55,895 bases of DNA from Myxococcales bacterium (GTDB lineage: Bacteria > Myxococcota_A > Polyangia > Nannocystales > Nannocystaceae), in NCBI GenBank assembly GCA_014240065.1, contig JAAZXR010000029.1, positions 1 to 55,895 of the forward strand, read 5' to 3'. This document shows positions 33,725-43,791 of this stretch, piece after piece (position 1 is the first letter of the stretch; every line of letters begins with the position of its first letter). Both the position numbers and the translations under genes were made by a program. Below the pieces are notes generated by a model. That model was given only the letters and a program-made list of their open reading frames with translations. It searched no databases and had not been told where the DNA came from.

Positions 33725-35019
33725 CGGCGCTCGAGCGGACCAGGCTCCCCGTCACGTGGACACGCTCGATCACCGCGGCGGTCGAGCGCGGGCTCTTTGA
33801 GGTCTCCCCTGACCGATGTGTCGCGCGGGGCATGAGAGATCCGCGGGCTCAGCATCTGCTCCGCGACCTCCGTGAAGCCGGCCCGAACCGACTCGTCGCG
33901 CTGAGCCTGGGCAAGGCCGCCCACGGGATGCACGAGGCGCTCCTTCGCGAGCTCCCACGCCCCCCCGACGCCCACAGATTCACCACGCTCCACGCGACGT
34001 TGGCGTCGCGAAGAAGCGAGGCGATCCTCACCGAACATCCCGACCCCGGGCTCGGATCGCTCGAGGCAGGGGCGTGGGCGCGGGCGCGATGCGGGGGGGC
34101 GCGCGCGGGCGATCTCCTCGTCGCCTGCGTCTCCGGGGGCGCCTCCTCGATGATGTGCGGTTGGGAATCCAGCCGCCACGATGAGCTCCGCTCGCTCATC
34201 ACCCGGCTCCGCGCGCGCGGCGCCACCATCGAAGAGATCAACGCTGTGCGGTGCGCGTTCGATCCCCTCAAGCGCGGGGGCCTGCGGCGTCATTTCCAAC
34301 CGGGGAACACCCTCACATTCGTCTTGTCCGACACCCCCTTCGCGCCACCGAGCGTCGTCGGCTCAGGACCGACGATCCCCTCCAACCCGGCGCCTATCCG
34401 CGAGCTCCTCGCGCGCTATGAACTCTCGCCACCACGCCACCATCGTGACCGGATCGAGGGCGCGCACGCGCCCATTAATGCTCCGCTGGATCCGGCGCAT
34501 GTCGTGATCGAAGTGGGTGACAACGACGCCGCCGTGGCCGCCATCCACCGGGCGCTCCACGATGACGCCCACGCCGTCGCGCGGGGACCGTCGCTGCGCG
34601 GCGACGCCTTCGAAGCCGGCCGCGACTTCGCCCGCGGCCTCGGTGACGGACCGCCCGGACTCCTCGTGTCTGGCGGCGAGTGCACCACAACGATCCGAGG
34701 TGAGGGACGCGGAGGGCGAACCATGGAGTTCGCGCTCGGCGCCGCCGAGCAGCTCCGCGGGCGCCTGGACGCCGGGGTCGTGGCGCTCGCGACGGACGGT
34801 GTCGACGGCACCAGCGGCGCGGGAGGGGCGGTGGGGCACGGCCTCACGGTCGAACAGCTCGGCCACCGCGGCCTCACGATCCACGAGCTCCTCGCGCGCA
34901 GCGACAGCGCCGCCGGCCTCCGAGCTGTCGGCGGACTGATCGAGTCGGAGCCCACGGGCACCAACGTCGCGGACGTCGCCATCGGGTGGCGCCTCCCCCC
35001 TCGCCTCCCGTCGCCCTGA
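33706..35019 (+). CDS. glycerate 2-kinase (GckA/MOFRL family)
   Basis: A 437-residue kinase of the DUF4147-MOFRL family, which phosphorylates D-glycerate to 2-phosphoglycerate. N-terminal domain: LVALSLGKAAHGMHEALL, then VACVSGGASSMM. C-terminal MOFRL domain: LLVSGGECTTTIRGEGRGG and LATDGVDGTSGAGGAVG, the family hallmark. The length is normal. The ATG lies inside the end of the lipoprotein gene, with a GAGAAA sequence eight bases upstream. It ends one base from the convergent MFS/spermidine-synthase fusion gene. A glyoxylate/hydroxypyruvate reductase that could supply glycerate is encoded 3 kb further on. Confidence 0.93.
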   Translation: MRASILAALERTRLPVTWTRSITAAVERGLFEVSPDRCVARGMRDPRAQHLLRDLREAGPNRLVALSLGKAAHGMHEALLRELPRPPDAHRFTTLHATLASRRSEAILTEHPDPGLGSLEAGAWARARCGGARAGDLLVACVSGGASSMMCGWESSRHDELRSLITRLRARGATIEEINAVRCAFDPLKRGGLRRHFQPGNTLTFVLSDTPFAPPSVVGSGPTIPSNPAPIRELLARYELSPPRHHRDRIEGAHAPINAPLDPAHVVIEVGDNDAAVAAIHRALHDDAHAVARGPSLRGDAFEAGRDFARGLGDGPPGLLVSGGECTTTIRGEGRGGRTMEFALGAAEQLRGRLDAGVVALATDGVDGTSGAGGAVGHGLTVEQLGHRGLTIHELLARSDSAAGLRAVGGLIESEPTGTNVADVAIGWRLPPRLPSP

Positions 35020-35020
35020 C

Positions 35021-38000
35021 TCATCGGCTCGCCCACGCGCGAAACGCCTGGAACGCGAAGGCGGCCCCCGTGTCTCCGGGCGCCGGCAGGTCCATTCGCA
35101 CCCGCGCGTAGTCCTGGAGGTCCTGTCGCGATGCGCCGGTCATCCGCAAGGCCGCCAGCCCTGTCACCGCCACAAAGTGCGCGGGGAGCCACGCCTCGGG
35201 ATCGTCGACCTCTCGTCGCGCGAGCTTCGTGAGGCGGGGGCCATCCTCTTCCACGAGCGCGTCGAGGAGCTCGATGGCGCGGACTCCCGCCGCTGGCGCG
35301 GATGACTCCCGTCGTCGCACGCGCTCACGGACCTTCGCCCACCACGCGCTCGATCCAAGCTCCACATAGGGGGCGACCAGCTGGAACACGCCGTAGGTCG
35401 CGCGCACCCACTCGGCCCATGACACGACCCCGCGGGTGAGGTTCAGATCTGCGGTGCGCCACACCTTCATGACCGAGAGGTCGATCTCGGGCGGCGCGGG
35501 AGCGGCCGGGTCGTTGAAGTGATCGAGGAGCCTCGCCGCGCGCTCGGGCGCCAAGAAGACCGTGGGGCTGCGCAGGTCACTCGGTCCATGGGACCGATAC
35601 GGCGCGCGCTCGATCCCGCCGATCCAGCGATGCATCGCGAGAGGAGACTCCCTCAGCTGCTCGAGGAACGACGCGTAGAGCTTCATAAATCGCGCTCGCT
35701 CGGCGCCGGTGTCGAGGATCGGGCGCGCGTCGGTGTTCGGCGTCACGTCCTTCACGAGCGGGTGCAGCATGTCGCGATTCGCCGTGATCAAGGCGTCGAT
35801 GTCTCCAACGTCGCGGACACCGATCAACTCCAGCGTCCGCTGCATGCCCTCCCACCGCAAGGGCGCGCCCTCGAGCGTCAGCGGGGAGCCGTCGTGGGAG
35901 GCCATGATGAGCCAGTCGAGCGCCCCTACTTGCACGATCAGGTACTGCTCGAACTCATCGTCGATCGCCGCGAGCACCGACAGCATGAGCTCATCCCCCA
36001 GCTCGTAGCCTTGGATCCACTGGCACAGCACCCCATCCTCGCGGAGGTAGCGCTTGACCTCCCGATAAAAGTCCACTGTGAAGAGGCTCGACACCCCGCT
36101 CACCCACGGGTTGGTGGGTTCCGAGATGATCACGTCGTAGCGGGACTGACCCGCCGAGAAGTAAGCCTTCGCGTCATCGAAGACTACGTTGCTCCTCGGA
36201 TCCGCGTGCGCTCGCGCGTTCTCCGGGAGGAACATACGCGACGCCTCCACCATCTTCGCCTCGATCTCCACAGTGTCGAGACGTTCAAGCGTTGGGCTGC
36301 CCAAGAGCACGTGAGCCGTCACGCCGGATCCGAAGCCGATGAGCGCCACGTTTGTGGCCTCGGGACGGGCCATCAGCGGTACTATTCCCACCAGGAACTG
36401 GTTCGGCTCGTCGCCCCCTATCTTGGGACCACGCGCCGGCGCCCTCCCCTCGGGGAAGCGGTCGAGGACGACCGTGGCGTCGGGCTTCCCGTTCGTATAG
36501 ACCACCCGGCGGCGTCCGTCCGCCGCGTCTTCCGTCAAGATCACCGTCGCTGTGCGGCCGTCCTCATAATACAAGACCTCCGAGTCGGCGGGCAGGTGGC
36601 GGCGACCGTTACGAAACACCGCCGCGGCCAGGACCGCGGGGTCGACCGCATAGACGAAGGTGCCGAAGACGACGGTGGTCACCGCCGTCACCTGGGCCAA
36701 GCGCACGGCCCGCGCGCGCGTCCGCTCTTCGACCACGCCGCGGAGCCTCGCGAGGATCCAAACTCCGAGGATCATGTCGACGCTCGCGCCGAGGACCAAG
36801 GTCATTCGCAAGCCGATCGCAGGGAGCAGCACAGTGCCAGCGAGGACGGCGCCGAGGATCGCGCCGAGCGTGTTCACGGCGTAGACACGACCGACGATGG
36901 ACTCTCGCGCGCCGCGGCGGAGCGCGAGGTGGGTCACCAGCGGCAAGGTCATCCCCGCGCAGAAGGTCGCCGGCAACATGATCAACAGGCAGATCAGGTA
37001 GCGCAGGGCGTTGAACGCGATCCATCCCCCCTCCGTCCGCAGCCCCCACTCAGATTCGAGGAGCGCCCCGAGCAGCTGCACCGCCAGCTGATAGGCCGGG
37101 ATCGTCACCACGGCAGAGAACCCCATCACCACCTGCACCATCGCGAGCACGAAGGCGGGGCGCTTGAATCGATCGATGCGACGCCGAACGTAGCCGCTCC
37201 CGAGGGCGAGCCCCAGCACGAAGGCCGACAACATCACCTCGAAAGAGTGCGTGGCGCTCCCGATCACCATGGAGAGCAGGCGGATCCAGGCGATCTCGTA
37301 GATGAATGAAGACAGCCCAGTCCCGAACGCGACGCAGAGCAACAGCGCGACCCACGGCTGAAGATCGGACGGCGGAGAGGTTGGCGTCGAGCGGGAATCA
37401 GGGGCGGTCGCCTCCGCGACTCGGGGGATCAGCGCCGTGGTCGGCGCCCGCTCAAGCAGGGCGAGCCCCATGATCACGAGGTTCAACACCCCGGCCACCA
37501 CCAGCGCCCCCGGCAAGCCGACCCAGGGCACCAACACGAAGCCCGAGAGCATCGCCCCCAACGAGGCGCCGAGGCTGTTGGAGAAATACAGGACGCCCAA
37601 CACGTGGCCGCTGTCTTTTGGCCGGCGGCGGAGCACCCCTACGCTCATCAGCGGGAACGTCATCCCGAGCGCGACGCACGGGGGGAGGATCAACGCCGCC
37701 GCCAACAGCCACTTCACCAGCGTGACGCTCGCGCCTCCGCCCACCGCGGGGAACACCACGTCGTACGCGAGCCGCATGCACAGCGCGTAGAGGGTCGGGA
37801 ACGCGAGCGCGTAGAGGCCGACCGCCCCCTCGAGCATCCCGTACACCACCACGGGGCGCCGCAGCTTCGCGACCCACCGACCCGCGAGCCACGCGCCCAC
37901 CGACATCCCGCCCATGAACAACGCGAGCACCAGCACCTGCGCCGTCGCGGCGCTCCCCACGAACAGGCGAATGTAGCGGGACCAGATCGACTCGTAGACC

Positions 38001-38077
38001 AGGCCGCAGATCCCCGAGAAAAAGAAAATGGTGTAGAGCCATCGCGGCGCGAGGCGGTTGGGGCGGTCAGCGGCCAT
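35021..38077 (-). CDS. MFS-like / spermidine-synthase-like fusion protein
   Basis: A 1018-residue fusion. The first 550 residues are polytopic (IFFFSGICGLVYESIWSRYI at the N-terminus, then many hydrophobic segments in two repeat halves, the second starting FGTGLSSFIYEIAWIRLLSM). Residues about 560-850 are a polyamine-aminopropyltransferase-like methyltransferase fold: nucleotide loop LIGFGSGVTAHVLLG, acidic strand TVEIEAKMVEASRM, then DDAKAY and SEPTNPWVSG. True spermidine synthases have an Asp where SEP is seen here, so polyamine transfer is not certain. A C-terminal helical region of about 170 residues follows. Such membrane fusions are common in Myxococcota, and their substrates are unknown. 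The ATG at 38077 is chosen at the start of the membrane domain. Confidence 0.88.
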   Translation of the reverse strand: MAADRPNRLAPRWLYTIFFFSGICGLVYESIWSRYIRLFVGSAATAQVLVLALFMGGMSVGAWLAGRWVAKLRRPVVVYGMLEGAVGLYALAFPTLYALCMRLAYDVVFPAVGGGASVTLVKWLLAAALILPPCVALGMTFPLMSVGVLRRRPKDSGHVLGVLYFSNSLGASLGAMLSGFVLVPWVGLPGALVVAGVLNLVIMGLALLERAPTTALIPRVAEATAPDSRSTPTSPPSDLQPWVALLLCVAFGTGLSSFIYEIAWIRLLSMVIGSATHSFEVMLSAFVLGLALGSGYVRRRIDRFKRPAFVLAMVQVVMGFSAVVTIPAYQLAVQLLGALLESEWGLRTEGGWIAFNALRYLICLLIMLPATFCAGMTLPLVTHLALRRGARESIVGRVYAVNTLGAILGAVLAGTVLLPAIGLRMTLVLGASVDMILGVWILARLRGVVEERTRARAVRLAQVTAVTTVVFGTFVYAVDPAVLAAAVFRNGRRHLPADSEVLYYEDGRTATVILTEDAADGRRRVVYTNGKPDATVVLDRFPEGRAPARGPKIGGDEPNQFLVGIVPLMARPEATNVALIGFGSGVTAHVLLGSPTLERLDTVEIEAKMVEASRMFLPENARAHADPRSNVVFDDAKAYFSAGQSRYDVIISEPTNPWVSGVSSLFTVDFYREVKRYLREDGVLCQWIQGYELGDELMLSVLAAIDDEFEQYLIVQVGALDWLIMASHDGSPLTLEGAPLRWEGMQRTLELIGVRDVGDIDALITANRDMLHPLVKDVTPNTDARPILDTGAERARFMKLYASFLEQLRESPLAMHRWIGGIERAPYRSHGPSDLRSPTVFLAPERAARLLDHFNDPAAPAPPEIDLSVMKVWRTADLNLTRGVVSWAEWVRATYGVFQLVAPYVELGSSAWWAKVRERVRRRESSAPAAGVRAIELLDALVEEDGPRLTKLARREVDDPEAWLPAHFVAVTGLAALRMTGASRQDLQDYARVRMDLPAPGDTGAAFAFQAFRAWASR

Positions 38078-38206
38078 GTGCGGCCACGCTACCCCAGACT
38101 CGCCCACCTCCACCAAGAACCGGCGCGAGCGCGCCGCCGCGTGACCGCGCCGCGCTGCCCGAGGCACGCCGAAGCCCCACGGCCAACACGCGGTCGAAAA
38201 ACGCGA

Positions 38207-38212
38207 TAAATT
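38207..38212 (+). promoter_or_regulatory. -10-like box of the hydroxyacid dehydrogenase gene
   Basis: TAAATT (within GATAAATT), six bases before the ATG at 38219. No good -35 box is seen. The 141-base gap to the divergent fusion gene holds nothing else recognisable. Confidence 0.4.
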
Positions 38213-38218
38213 GAGCGC

Positions 38219-39172
38219 ATGTCGGCCCCCTCGCTCCCTCTGGTCGCCGTCGCTCCCGAGATCCCGGACGACTGGACGAGTCGACTCGCCCCTCACGCGC
38301 GGGTGGTCGCGCTGTCGAGCGAGGCGGCGGCCAGTGACGCCGACATCGAGGGGGTGCTCACGACCCTCACGACCCGGGTCGACGACGCGATGTTGTCTCG
38401 CTTCCCCAACCTGCGCGTCGTGAGCAATATGGCGGTCGGCGTGGACAATATCGACGTCTCCGCGTGCGCGCGCCGAGAGGTGCGCGTAGGCAACACCCCC
38501 GGCGTCCTCACAGACGCCACGGCCGACATCGCCATGACGCTCATCTTGTGTGTGACGCGGCGAGCGTTCGTCGCCACTCGCGACGCTCGTGAGGGTCGAT
38601 GGGGTCCGTGGAGTCCCACCGGCTGGCTCGGTTCTTCCCTTCGCAAAAAGCGCCTCGGTGTGGTGGGGCTCGGGGCGATCGGGGCCGCGACAGCCTCACG
38701 CGCCAAATCGTTCGGGATGGAGATCTGTTACAGCGGCCCCTCGCGCAAAGCGCGGGCAGAGGAGGAGCTCAGGGCCACGCGGCTGCCACTCGAAGAGCTG
38801 CTCACGAGCGCCGACGTCATCTCGCTGCACTGCCCCCTCGTCGATCAGACCCGACACCTCATCGATTCCATCGCGCTCCGTGCGATGAAGCCGACCGCCG
38901 CGTTGATCAACACGGCGCGCGGGGACGTGGTGGACCAAATCGCGCTGGAGAGGGCGCTCGACGAGGGATGGATCGCCGGCGCCGGGCTCGACGTCACGAC
39001 CCCCGAGCCGCTCCCTCCGACACACCCCCTCTACCGGCGCGACAATTGCCTCATCACGCCACACATCGGGAGCGCGACCATCGAGACTCGGCGGGCCATG
39101 GCTTCGCTCGCCTGTGACAACCTCATCGCGGCGCTCGACGGCGCCCCCCTCCCGCACGAGGTGGGGAGCTAG
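38219..39172 (+). CDS. D-2-hydroxyacid dehydrogenase, glyoxylate/hydroxypyruvate reductase type
   Basis: A 317-residue NAD(P)-dependent reductase. The GRHPR-like signature (MAVGVDNIDVSAC, NTPGVLTDATADIAMTLIL) is clear. The Rossmann motif is GLGAIG at 150-155. The catalytic triad is Arg234 (NTARGD), Glu263 (TPEP) and His282 (PHIGSAT). It would reduce glyoxylate to glycolate or hydroxypyruvate to D-glycerate. With the glycerate 2-kinase at 33706 it could feed glycerate into glycolysis. It is probably monocistronic and convergent with parE at 33 bases. Confidence 0.94.
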   Translation: MSAPSLPLVAVAPEIPDDWTSRLAPHARVVALSSEAAASDADIEGVLTTLTTRVDDAMLSRFPNLRVVSNMAVGVDNIDVSACARREVRVGNTPGVLTDATADIAMTLILCVTRRAFVATRDAREGRWGPWSPTGWLGSSLRKKRLGVVGLGAIGAATASRAKSFGMEICYSGPSRKARAEEELRATRLPLEELLTSADVISLHCPLVDQTRHLIDSIALRAMKPTAALINTARGDVVDQIALERALDEGWIAGAGLDVTTPEPLPPTHPLYRRDNCLITPHIGSATIETRRAMASLACDNLIAALDGAPLPHEVGS

Positions 39173-39205
39173 CGCGCCCCCAAAGTCTGCGTAGAGCGCT
39201 GGCCG

Positions 39206-41143
39206 CTAGACGTCGAGCTCTTCGACGTCGCCCGCCTGCGACATGATGAACTCGTAGCGGCTGCTGGCGTCCTTGCCCATGAGCGCGCTGATCGTCCGAT
39301 CGGTGGCGAGCTCGTCGCCGATCTCCACCTGAATGAGCTGCCGCTTCTTGGGGTCGAGCGTGGTGTCTTTCAGGGTCTTTGGCATCATCTCGCCGAGCCC
39401 CTTGAAACGCTGAATCTCGTATTTTTGGGTCTTCAGCTGCTTCACCTGCCGCTGCAGCTGCGCGTCGTCTGAAATCCACGTGGTCTCCTTGCCCACGTCG
39501 AGTCGATACAGCGGCGGCTGGGCCAGGTACACGTGCCCGCGCCGGATGAGCTCGGGGATGTAGCGGTAGAAGAAGGTCAGCAGCAAGGTCGCGATGTGAT
39601 GGCCATCCGAGTCGGCGTCCATCAACAAGATGATCTTGTGATAGCGCAGACGATTAATCGAGAAGTCTTTCCCGATCCCGCACCCGATGGCCTTGATGAC
39701 GTTCCCCAGCTCCTCGTTCCCGAGCACCTTGGTCAACGACGCCTGCTCCGCGTTCAACACCTTCCCGCGGAGCGGCAATATCGCCTGCGTGTTCCGGTCG
39801 CGGCCCATCTTCGCCGAGCCGCCCGCCGAATCCCCCTCGACGATGAACAGCTCACACTTTTTTGGATCTCGATTCCCGCAATCCGCGAGCTTGCCCGGCA
39901 AGCCGAGGCGGGCCGTCCCCGCAGATTTTCGAGACACAGAGGCGCTCGCCGCCCGCGAGGCGGCCCGGGCTCGCGCCGCCGAGATCACCCGCGCGGCGAC
40001 GGACTCCGCCGTGCTCCGGTTCTCGTTGAGCCACTGCTCAAGCGCTGGTCGGATGCTCCCTTCCACCGCGGACACGACCTCCGGGTTGTTGAGCCGGTTC
40101 TTGGTTTGGGACTGGAATTGCGGCTCGAGCACGTACACGCTCAGCAGCGCCACCATCCCCTCTCGAATGTCATCGAGGGTGACCGTGACCCCCTTTGGCT
40201 CGAGCTTGTGCGCCTGCATATACCCACGCACCGCCTTGCCGAGCGCGTTACGCAGCCCCTGCTCGTGGGTGCCTCCGTCCGGTGTCGGGACGCCATTCAC
40301 GAACGAGAAACAGCCGTTTTCGGTGGACTCCGTCCACGCGAACGCGATCTCTAGCCGCGTCGAGTCCGTGCGCTCGAGGTAGAAATTGTTGGCGTGGATC
40401 GCCGCCTTGCCCCGCACCTGGATGAGCTTGCCGAGGTACTCCGAGATGCCCTCCTTGTGGAAGAATGTCTCTGTCTTGCGAGTCGCTTCGTCGTGAAACT
40501 CGATCTTGAGCCCCTTGTGCAGGTAGCTCTTGGACTCCAGCCGCTCCCGCAGCACGATGGGGTCGAGGTGCATCTTGCCACCGAACATCTCCGGGTCCGG
40601 GCGAAGGTAGACCTCTGTGCCCGTGCTCCGCTTCGCGCCGATCTTCTTGAGCTTCGCGACGACGACCCCGCGCTCGAAGACGACCTCGTGGAGCGCGCCT
40701 CCCCGCGACACCCTCACCTCGAGGCGCTCGGCGAGGGCGTTCGCGACCGCGGCGCCGACCCCGTGCAGACCGCCGGAGTGCTTGTAGCTTGATCCGTCAA
40801 ATTTCCCCCCGGCGCCGAGTTTTGTGAACACCGCGACGACCGCGGGGATCTTCAATTGTGGGTGCTTGTCGATGGGGATGCCGCGCCCGTTGTCTTCGAT
40901 GGTGATCCCGCGACGATCTGCGTCGATGGTGACCTTGATCTGGGAGGCGTGGCCGTTGATGACCTCGTCCACTGAGTTGTCGAGGACCTCCCACACCAGA
41001 TGATGAAGGCCGTCCTTATTGAGCCCGCCGATATACATCCCAGGCCGCTTGCGGACGTGGTCGACGCCCTCGACGATCTGAATCGAATCGGCGTCGTACC
41101 CGTTCGACGCTGCGCCCTTTTTCTTCGCCTGTTTCTTCGCCAT
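39206..41143 (-). CDS. parE: DNA topoisomerase IV subunit B (ParE/GyrB family)
   Basis: A 645-residue type IIA topoisomerase ATPase subunit. GHKL ATPase: VWEVLDNSVDEVINGHA, DNGRGIP, GLHGVGAAVANAL. TOPRIM: FIVEGDSAGGSAKMGR and LLMDADSDGHH. The C-terminus has the family QRFKGLGEMMP. It is about the length of ParE and lacks the extra insert of long proteobacterial GyrB. It starts six bases after the parC stop. Assignment to topo IV rather than gyrase rests on the size and on pairing with parC, and is not certain. Confidence 0.93.
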   Translation of the reverse strand: MAKKQAKKKGAASNGYDADSIQIVEGVDHVRKRPGMYIGGLNKDGLHHLVWEVLDNSVDEVINGHASQIKVTIDADRRGITIEDNGRGIPIDKHPQLKIPAVVAVFTKLGAGGKFDGSSYKHSGGLHGVGAAVANALAERLEVRVSRGGALHEVVFERGVVVAKLKKIGAKRSTGTEVYLRPDPEMFGGKMHLDPIVLRERLESKSYLHKGLKIEFHDEATRKTETFFHKEGISEYLGKLIQVRGKAAIHANNFYLERTDSTRLEIAFAWTESTENGCFSFVNGVPTPDGGTHEQGLRNALGKAVRGYMQAHKLEPKGVTVTLDDIREGMVALLSVYVLEPQFQSQTKNRLNNPEVVSAVEGSIRPALEQWLNENRSTAESVAARVISAARARAASRAASASVSRKSAGTARLGLPGKLADCGNRDPKKCELFIVEGDSAGGSAKMGRDRNTQAILPLRGKVLNAEQASLTKVLGNEELGNVIKAIGCGIGKDFSINRLRYHKIILLMDADSDGHHIATLLLTFFYRYIPELIRRGHVYLAQPPLYRLDVGKETTWISDDAQLQRQVKQLKTQKYEIQRFKGLGEMMPKTLKDTTLDPKKRQLIQVEIGDELATDRTISALMGKDASSRYEFIMSQAGDVEELDV

Positions 41144-41149
41144 CGCTGC

Positions 41150-43600
41150 TTATCTCTTCTTTCGACCGCTCTTCGGCTTGGTCGAAGGCTCCTCTTCAAA
41201 CGCCGGGGGCGTCGGCGCTGGATAGGTCAAGGCCTTCACCTTCCCCCGACTCATGAGCGGCCGGCCCTTCCCGCCGCGCCCGGTCGCCTGTCTCGATCCC
41301 GACTTCAGCTTCTGCACCCCGCCCGTGGTCTTGGTGAAGCTCACGTTCATATGCCCGGGGAAGGCGCCCACGAGCTCGTCATCTTTATCGAGCTTGATCA
41401 AGGTGACCCCCTTGCCGGCGCCCGCGAGCAGGTTCACCTCCATCACATTCGCGATGAGGAATCGACTCGACTTGGAGAGCGCGCACACCTCGTCCTCTGC
41501 GTAGACCTGGAACACCGAGAGGAACTCATCGCCGCTCTTGAGTCGACCGAACAGCCGCCCCCGTGAGGTGCTCGGCTCCTTGTGGGGCCAGAGCGTGAAA
41601 CGCAGGGCCATGCCTCCTCGGGAGACCGCGATGAAGTGTGGATACGGCTCCTCATACTCCGCTCCTAGCTCGGGTTTTTCGTGGGCGAACTCCTCCATGA
41701 AGCGAGGATCGGTGGTCGTCGCCCCCACCACTCGCTCCCCGTCTTTAAACTTAAACAGCTGCTGCACTGGCACGCCGTGGCCCGCCGTCGCCGGGATCTC
41801 GTTGATCCGGCACACGTACGCGCTCCCGAGGCTCGAGAAGAACACCACGCACTCCCGCGTGCTCCCCGCGAGCAACGAGGAGACGGCGTCCCCCTCACGA
41901 ATTCGAGTGGTGTCCGGATTGATCGAGCGCTGCCGCTTCACCCACCCGTCCCGCGTGACGAGGACGACCGCGTCTTCGTCAGGGATGAAGCTCTCCGCCG
42001 AGAAATCCTCGGTGATGTCCTCATCGCTGATCCGCGTGCGCCGCTTGTCGCCGAATTCTGCCTCGACCGCCTGAAGCTCCGACTTCACGGCCGCCCACTG
42101 CTTCGCCTCGCTCTTCAAGATCGCCCGAATCTTCTTGGCTTGCTTGCGCTTGTCCGCGAGCTCTTCACGGATCTTGAGGATCTCGAGCTTCGCGATCCTG
42201 TACAGCCGGGTGTCCAAGATCGCGTCCGCTTGGACCTCGGACAGCCCGAAGGTCTTTTGGAGTTTCTTCCCGGCGTCGGCCCGGCCCTCGGACCGCCGGA
42301 TGATCCGGATCGCGCGATCGAGGTCATCGAAGATGATCTCGAACCCTTCCAGGATATGGATCCGCGCCTCAAGCTTGCGCAGATCGTGCTCGTAGCGGCG
42401 GCGCACCGTGAGGAGGCGAAAGTCCAAGAAGTGGCGCAGGATCGCCTTCAGGCCGAGCCTCGCGGGCGCGCCCACCTCGGGGTTATCCGTGGGAACGAGA
42501 CAGGTGAAATCGATCTTCACCGTGGTCTGGAGCTTGGTGTGCTTAAACAGGTACGCCATCACCAGCTCGGGATCGATCTCTCCCTTGCCGGCGAGCTCGC
42601 ACTCGACGCGGATATCGGTGGTGCTGAGGTCTTGGACCCCCACCAACACCGGCAGTTTCTTCTTGAGGATGATGTTCCCGATCTCCTCGACCAGGCTGCT
42701 CTTCTCGACCGCGTAGGGGACCTCGGTGATGACCAGCTTCTGGGTTCCCTTCTTGTCGACCTCGACCTTCCAGCTCCCTCGCAGCTTGAAAGAGCCCTTG
42801 CCGTCCTCGTAGGCCTTCCGGATCTCTGTCTTCGACGCCACCAGCTGACCGCCCGTGGGGAAGTCAGGCCCGCGTACGCTCCCCATGAGCTTGGCGACGG
42901 TCAGCTTCGGGTCGTCGATGAGTCGGATGCAAGCCTTCACCACCTCGGAGAGGTTGTGCGGGGGGATGCTCGTCGCCATGCCCACGGCGATCCCGGTCCC
43001 GCCATTCACGAGAATCTGGGGGAAGCGCGCCGGGAGCACGATGGGCTCTTTGCCCTGTCCGTCGTAGGTCGGGCGAAAATCGACGGTGTCGGAGCGGATC
43101 TCGGAGATCAGCTCGCTCGCGATCTTGGTGAGGCGAGCCTCCGTATATCGATACGCCGCGGCGGAATCACCGTCGATGGAGCCGAAGTTCCCTTGGCCGT
43201 CGACGAGCGGCGCTCGCATGGCGAAGTCTTGGGCCAGCCGCACCATCGCGTCATAGACCGCGGTGTCTCCGTGGGGATGATATTTTCCGATGACGTCGCC
43301 GACCACCTTCGCGCTCTTGCGATGGCGGGAATCGTAGGTCAGCCGCAGCTCCTCGAACATGGTGTAGATGATGCGTCGATGGACCGGCTTGAGGCCGTCT
43401 CGCACGTCGGGAATCGCCCGCGAGGTGATGACGCTCAGCGCATAGTTGAGGTACTTGCGCCGCGCGTGGTCGGCGAGGTCGCCGCGAACGATGCCGCCAG
43501 AGCCTCCCGCGCCACCTTCCGGCGTCGTGCTGCGGCGCGCGGACGCGACGTCCGTCGGCGTCGCGCCGACTGGTTCGATCAAGGAGAGCTTGAGTTGCAT
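41150..43600 (-). CDS. parC: DNA topoisomerase IV subunit A (ParC/GyrA family)
   Basis: An 816-residue DNA-cleaving subunit. The WHD has the quinolone region [20 protein letters not shown], with Thr113 at the GyrA Ser83 position and Asp117 at the Asp87 position. The active-site tyrosine is Tyr152 (AYRYTEARL). A coiled-coil tower and a six-bladed-type C-terminal domain follow ([34 protein letters not shown]). There is no canonical GyrA box between blades, but [11 protein letters not shown] near the end is reminiscent. A Lys/Arg-rich tail ends the protein. The ATG ([11 protein letters not shown]) is preferred over upstream starts because the promoter lies between. It forms an operon with parE. 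Confidence 0.93.
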   Translation of the reverse strand: MQLKLSLIEPVGATPTDVASARRSTTPEGGAGGSGGIVRGDLADHARRKYLNYALSVITSRAIPDVRDGLKPVHRRIIYTMFEELRLTYDSRHRKSAKVVGDVIGKYHPHGDTAVYDAMVRLAQDFAMRAPLVDGQGNFGSIDGDSAAAYRYTEARLTKIASELISEIRSDTVDFRPTYDGQGKEPIVLPARFPQILVNGGTGIAVGMATSIPPHNLSEVVKACIRLIDDPKLTVAKLMGSVRGPDFPTGGQLVASKTEIRKAYEDGKGSFKLRGSWKVEVDKKGTQKLVITEVPYAVEKSSLVEEIGNIILKKKLPVLVGVQDLSTTDIRVECELAGKGEIDPELVMAYLFKHTKLQTTVKIDFTCLVPTDNPEVGAPARLGLKAILRHFLDFRLLTVRRRYEHDLRKLEARIHILEGFEIIFDDLDRAIRIIRRSEGRADAGKKLQKTFGLSEVQADAILDTRLYRIAKLEILKIREELADKRKQAKKIRAILKSEAKQWAAVKSELQAVEAEFGDKRRTRISDEDITEDFSAESFIPDEDAVVLVTRDGWVKRQRSINPDTTRIREGDAVSSLLAGSTRECVVFFSSLGSAYVCRINEIPATAGHGVPVQQLFKFKDGERVVGATTTDPRFMEEFAHEKPELGAEYEEPYPHFIAVSRGGMALRFTLWPHKEPSTSRGRLFGRLKSGDEFLSVFQVYAEDEVCALSKSSRFLIANVMEVNLLAGAGKGVTLIKLDKDDELVGAFPGHMNVSFTKTTGGVQKLKSGSRQATGRGGKGRPLMSRGKVKALTYPAPTPPAFEEEPSTKPKSGRKKR

Positions 43601-43661
43601 GGCTTTCGTCCACCCAGAGCGGGATGAGGCGTAGTCCGCGCGACCCCTGGGCTCGTGGCTC

Positions 43662-43690
43662 ACGCTACCCCTCAACGGCTATTTCCTCAA
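43662..43690 (-). promoter_or_regulatory. promoter of parC-parE
   Basis: On the minus strand TTGAGG, a 17-base spacer and TAGCGT. Transcription would start near 43655 and give a leader of about 55 bases. The rest of the 191-base gap between parC and the mscS stop shows no gene. Confidence 0.55.
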
Positions 43691-43791
43691 AAACTCGGAC
43701 CGGGGCGCCCCCCCAGGTGTCGCTCTCACCCCGCGACGACCCGCCAGCCACGGCCACGGGCCTGTCCGCAAAATTCGGCGTTCCAGACGCC

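Noticed and set aside
35519-37309. 596-codon open frame on the plus strand
   Set aside because: Antisense to the MFS/spermidine-synthase fusion; low-complexity Arg/His/Asp composition and no recognisable motif.
39206-43600. Assignment as DNA gyrase rather than topo IV
   Set aside because: Not excluded, but ParE lacks the long GyrB insert and no canonical GyrA box lies between the blades; topo IV is the better reading until the other type IIA genes are known.
41681-43627. 648-codon open frame on the plus strand
   Set aside because: Antisense to parC, which has all catalytic motifs; the shadow translation shows no protein features.
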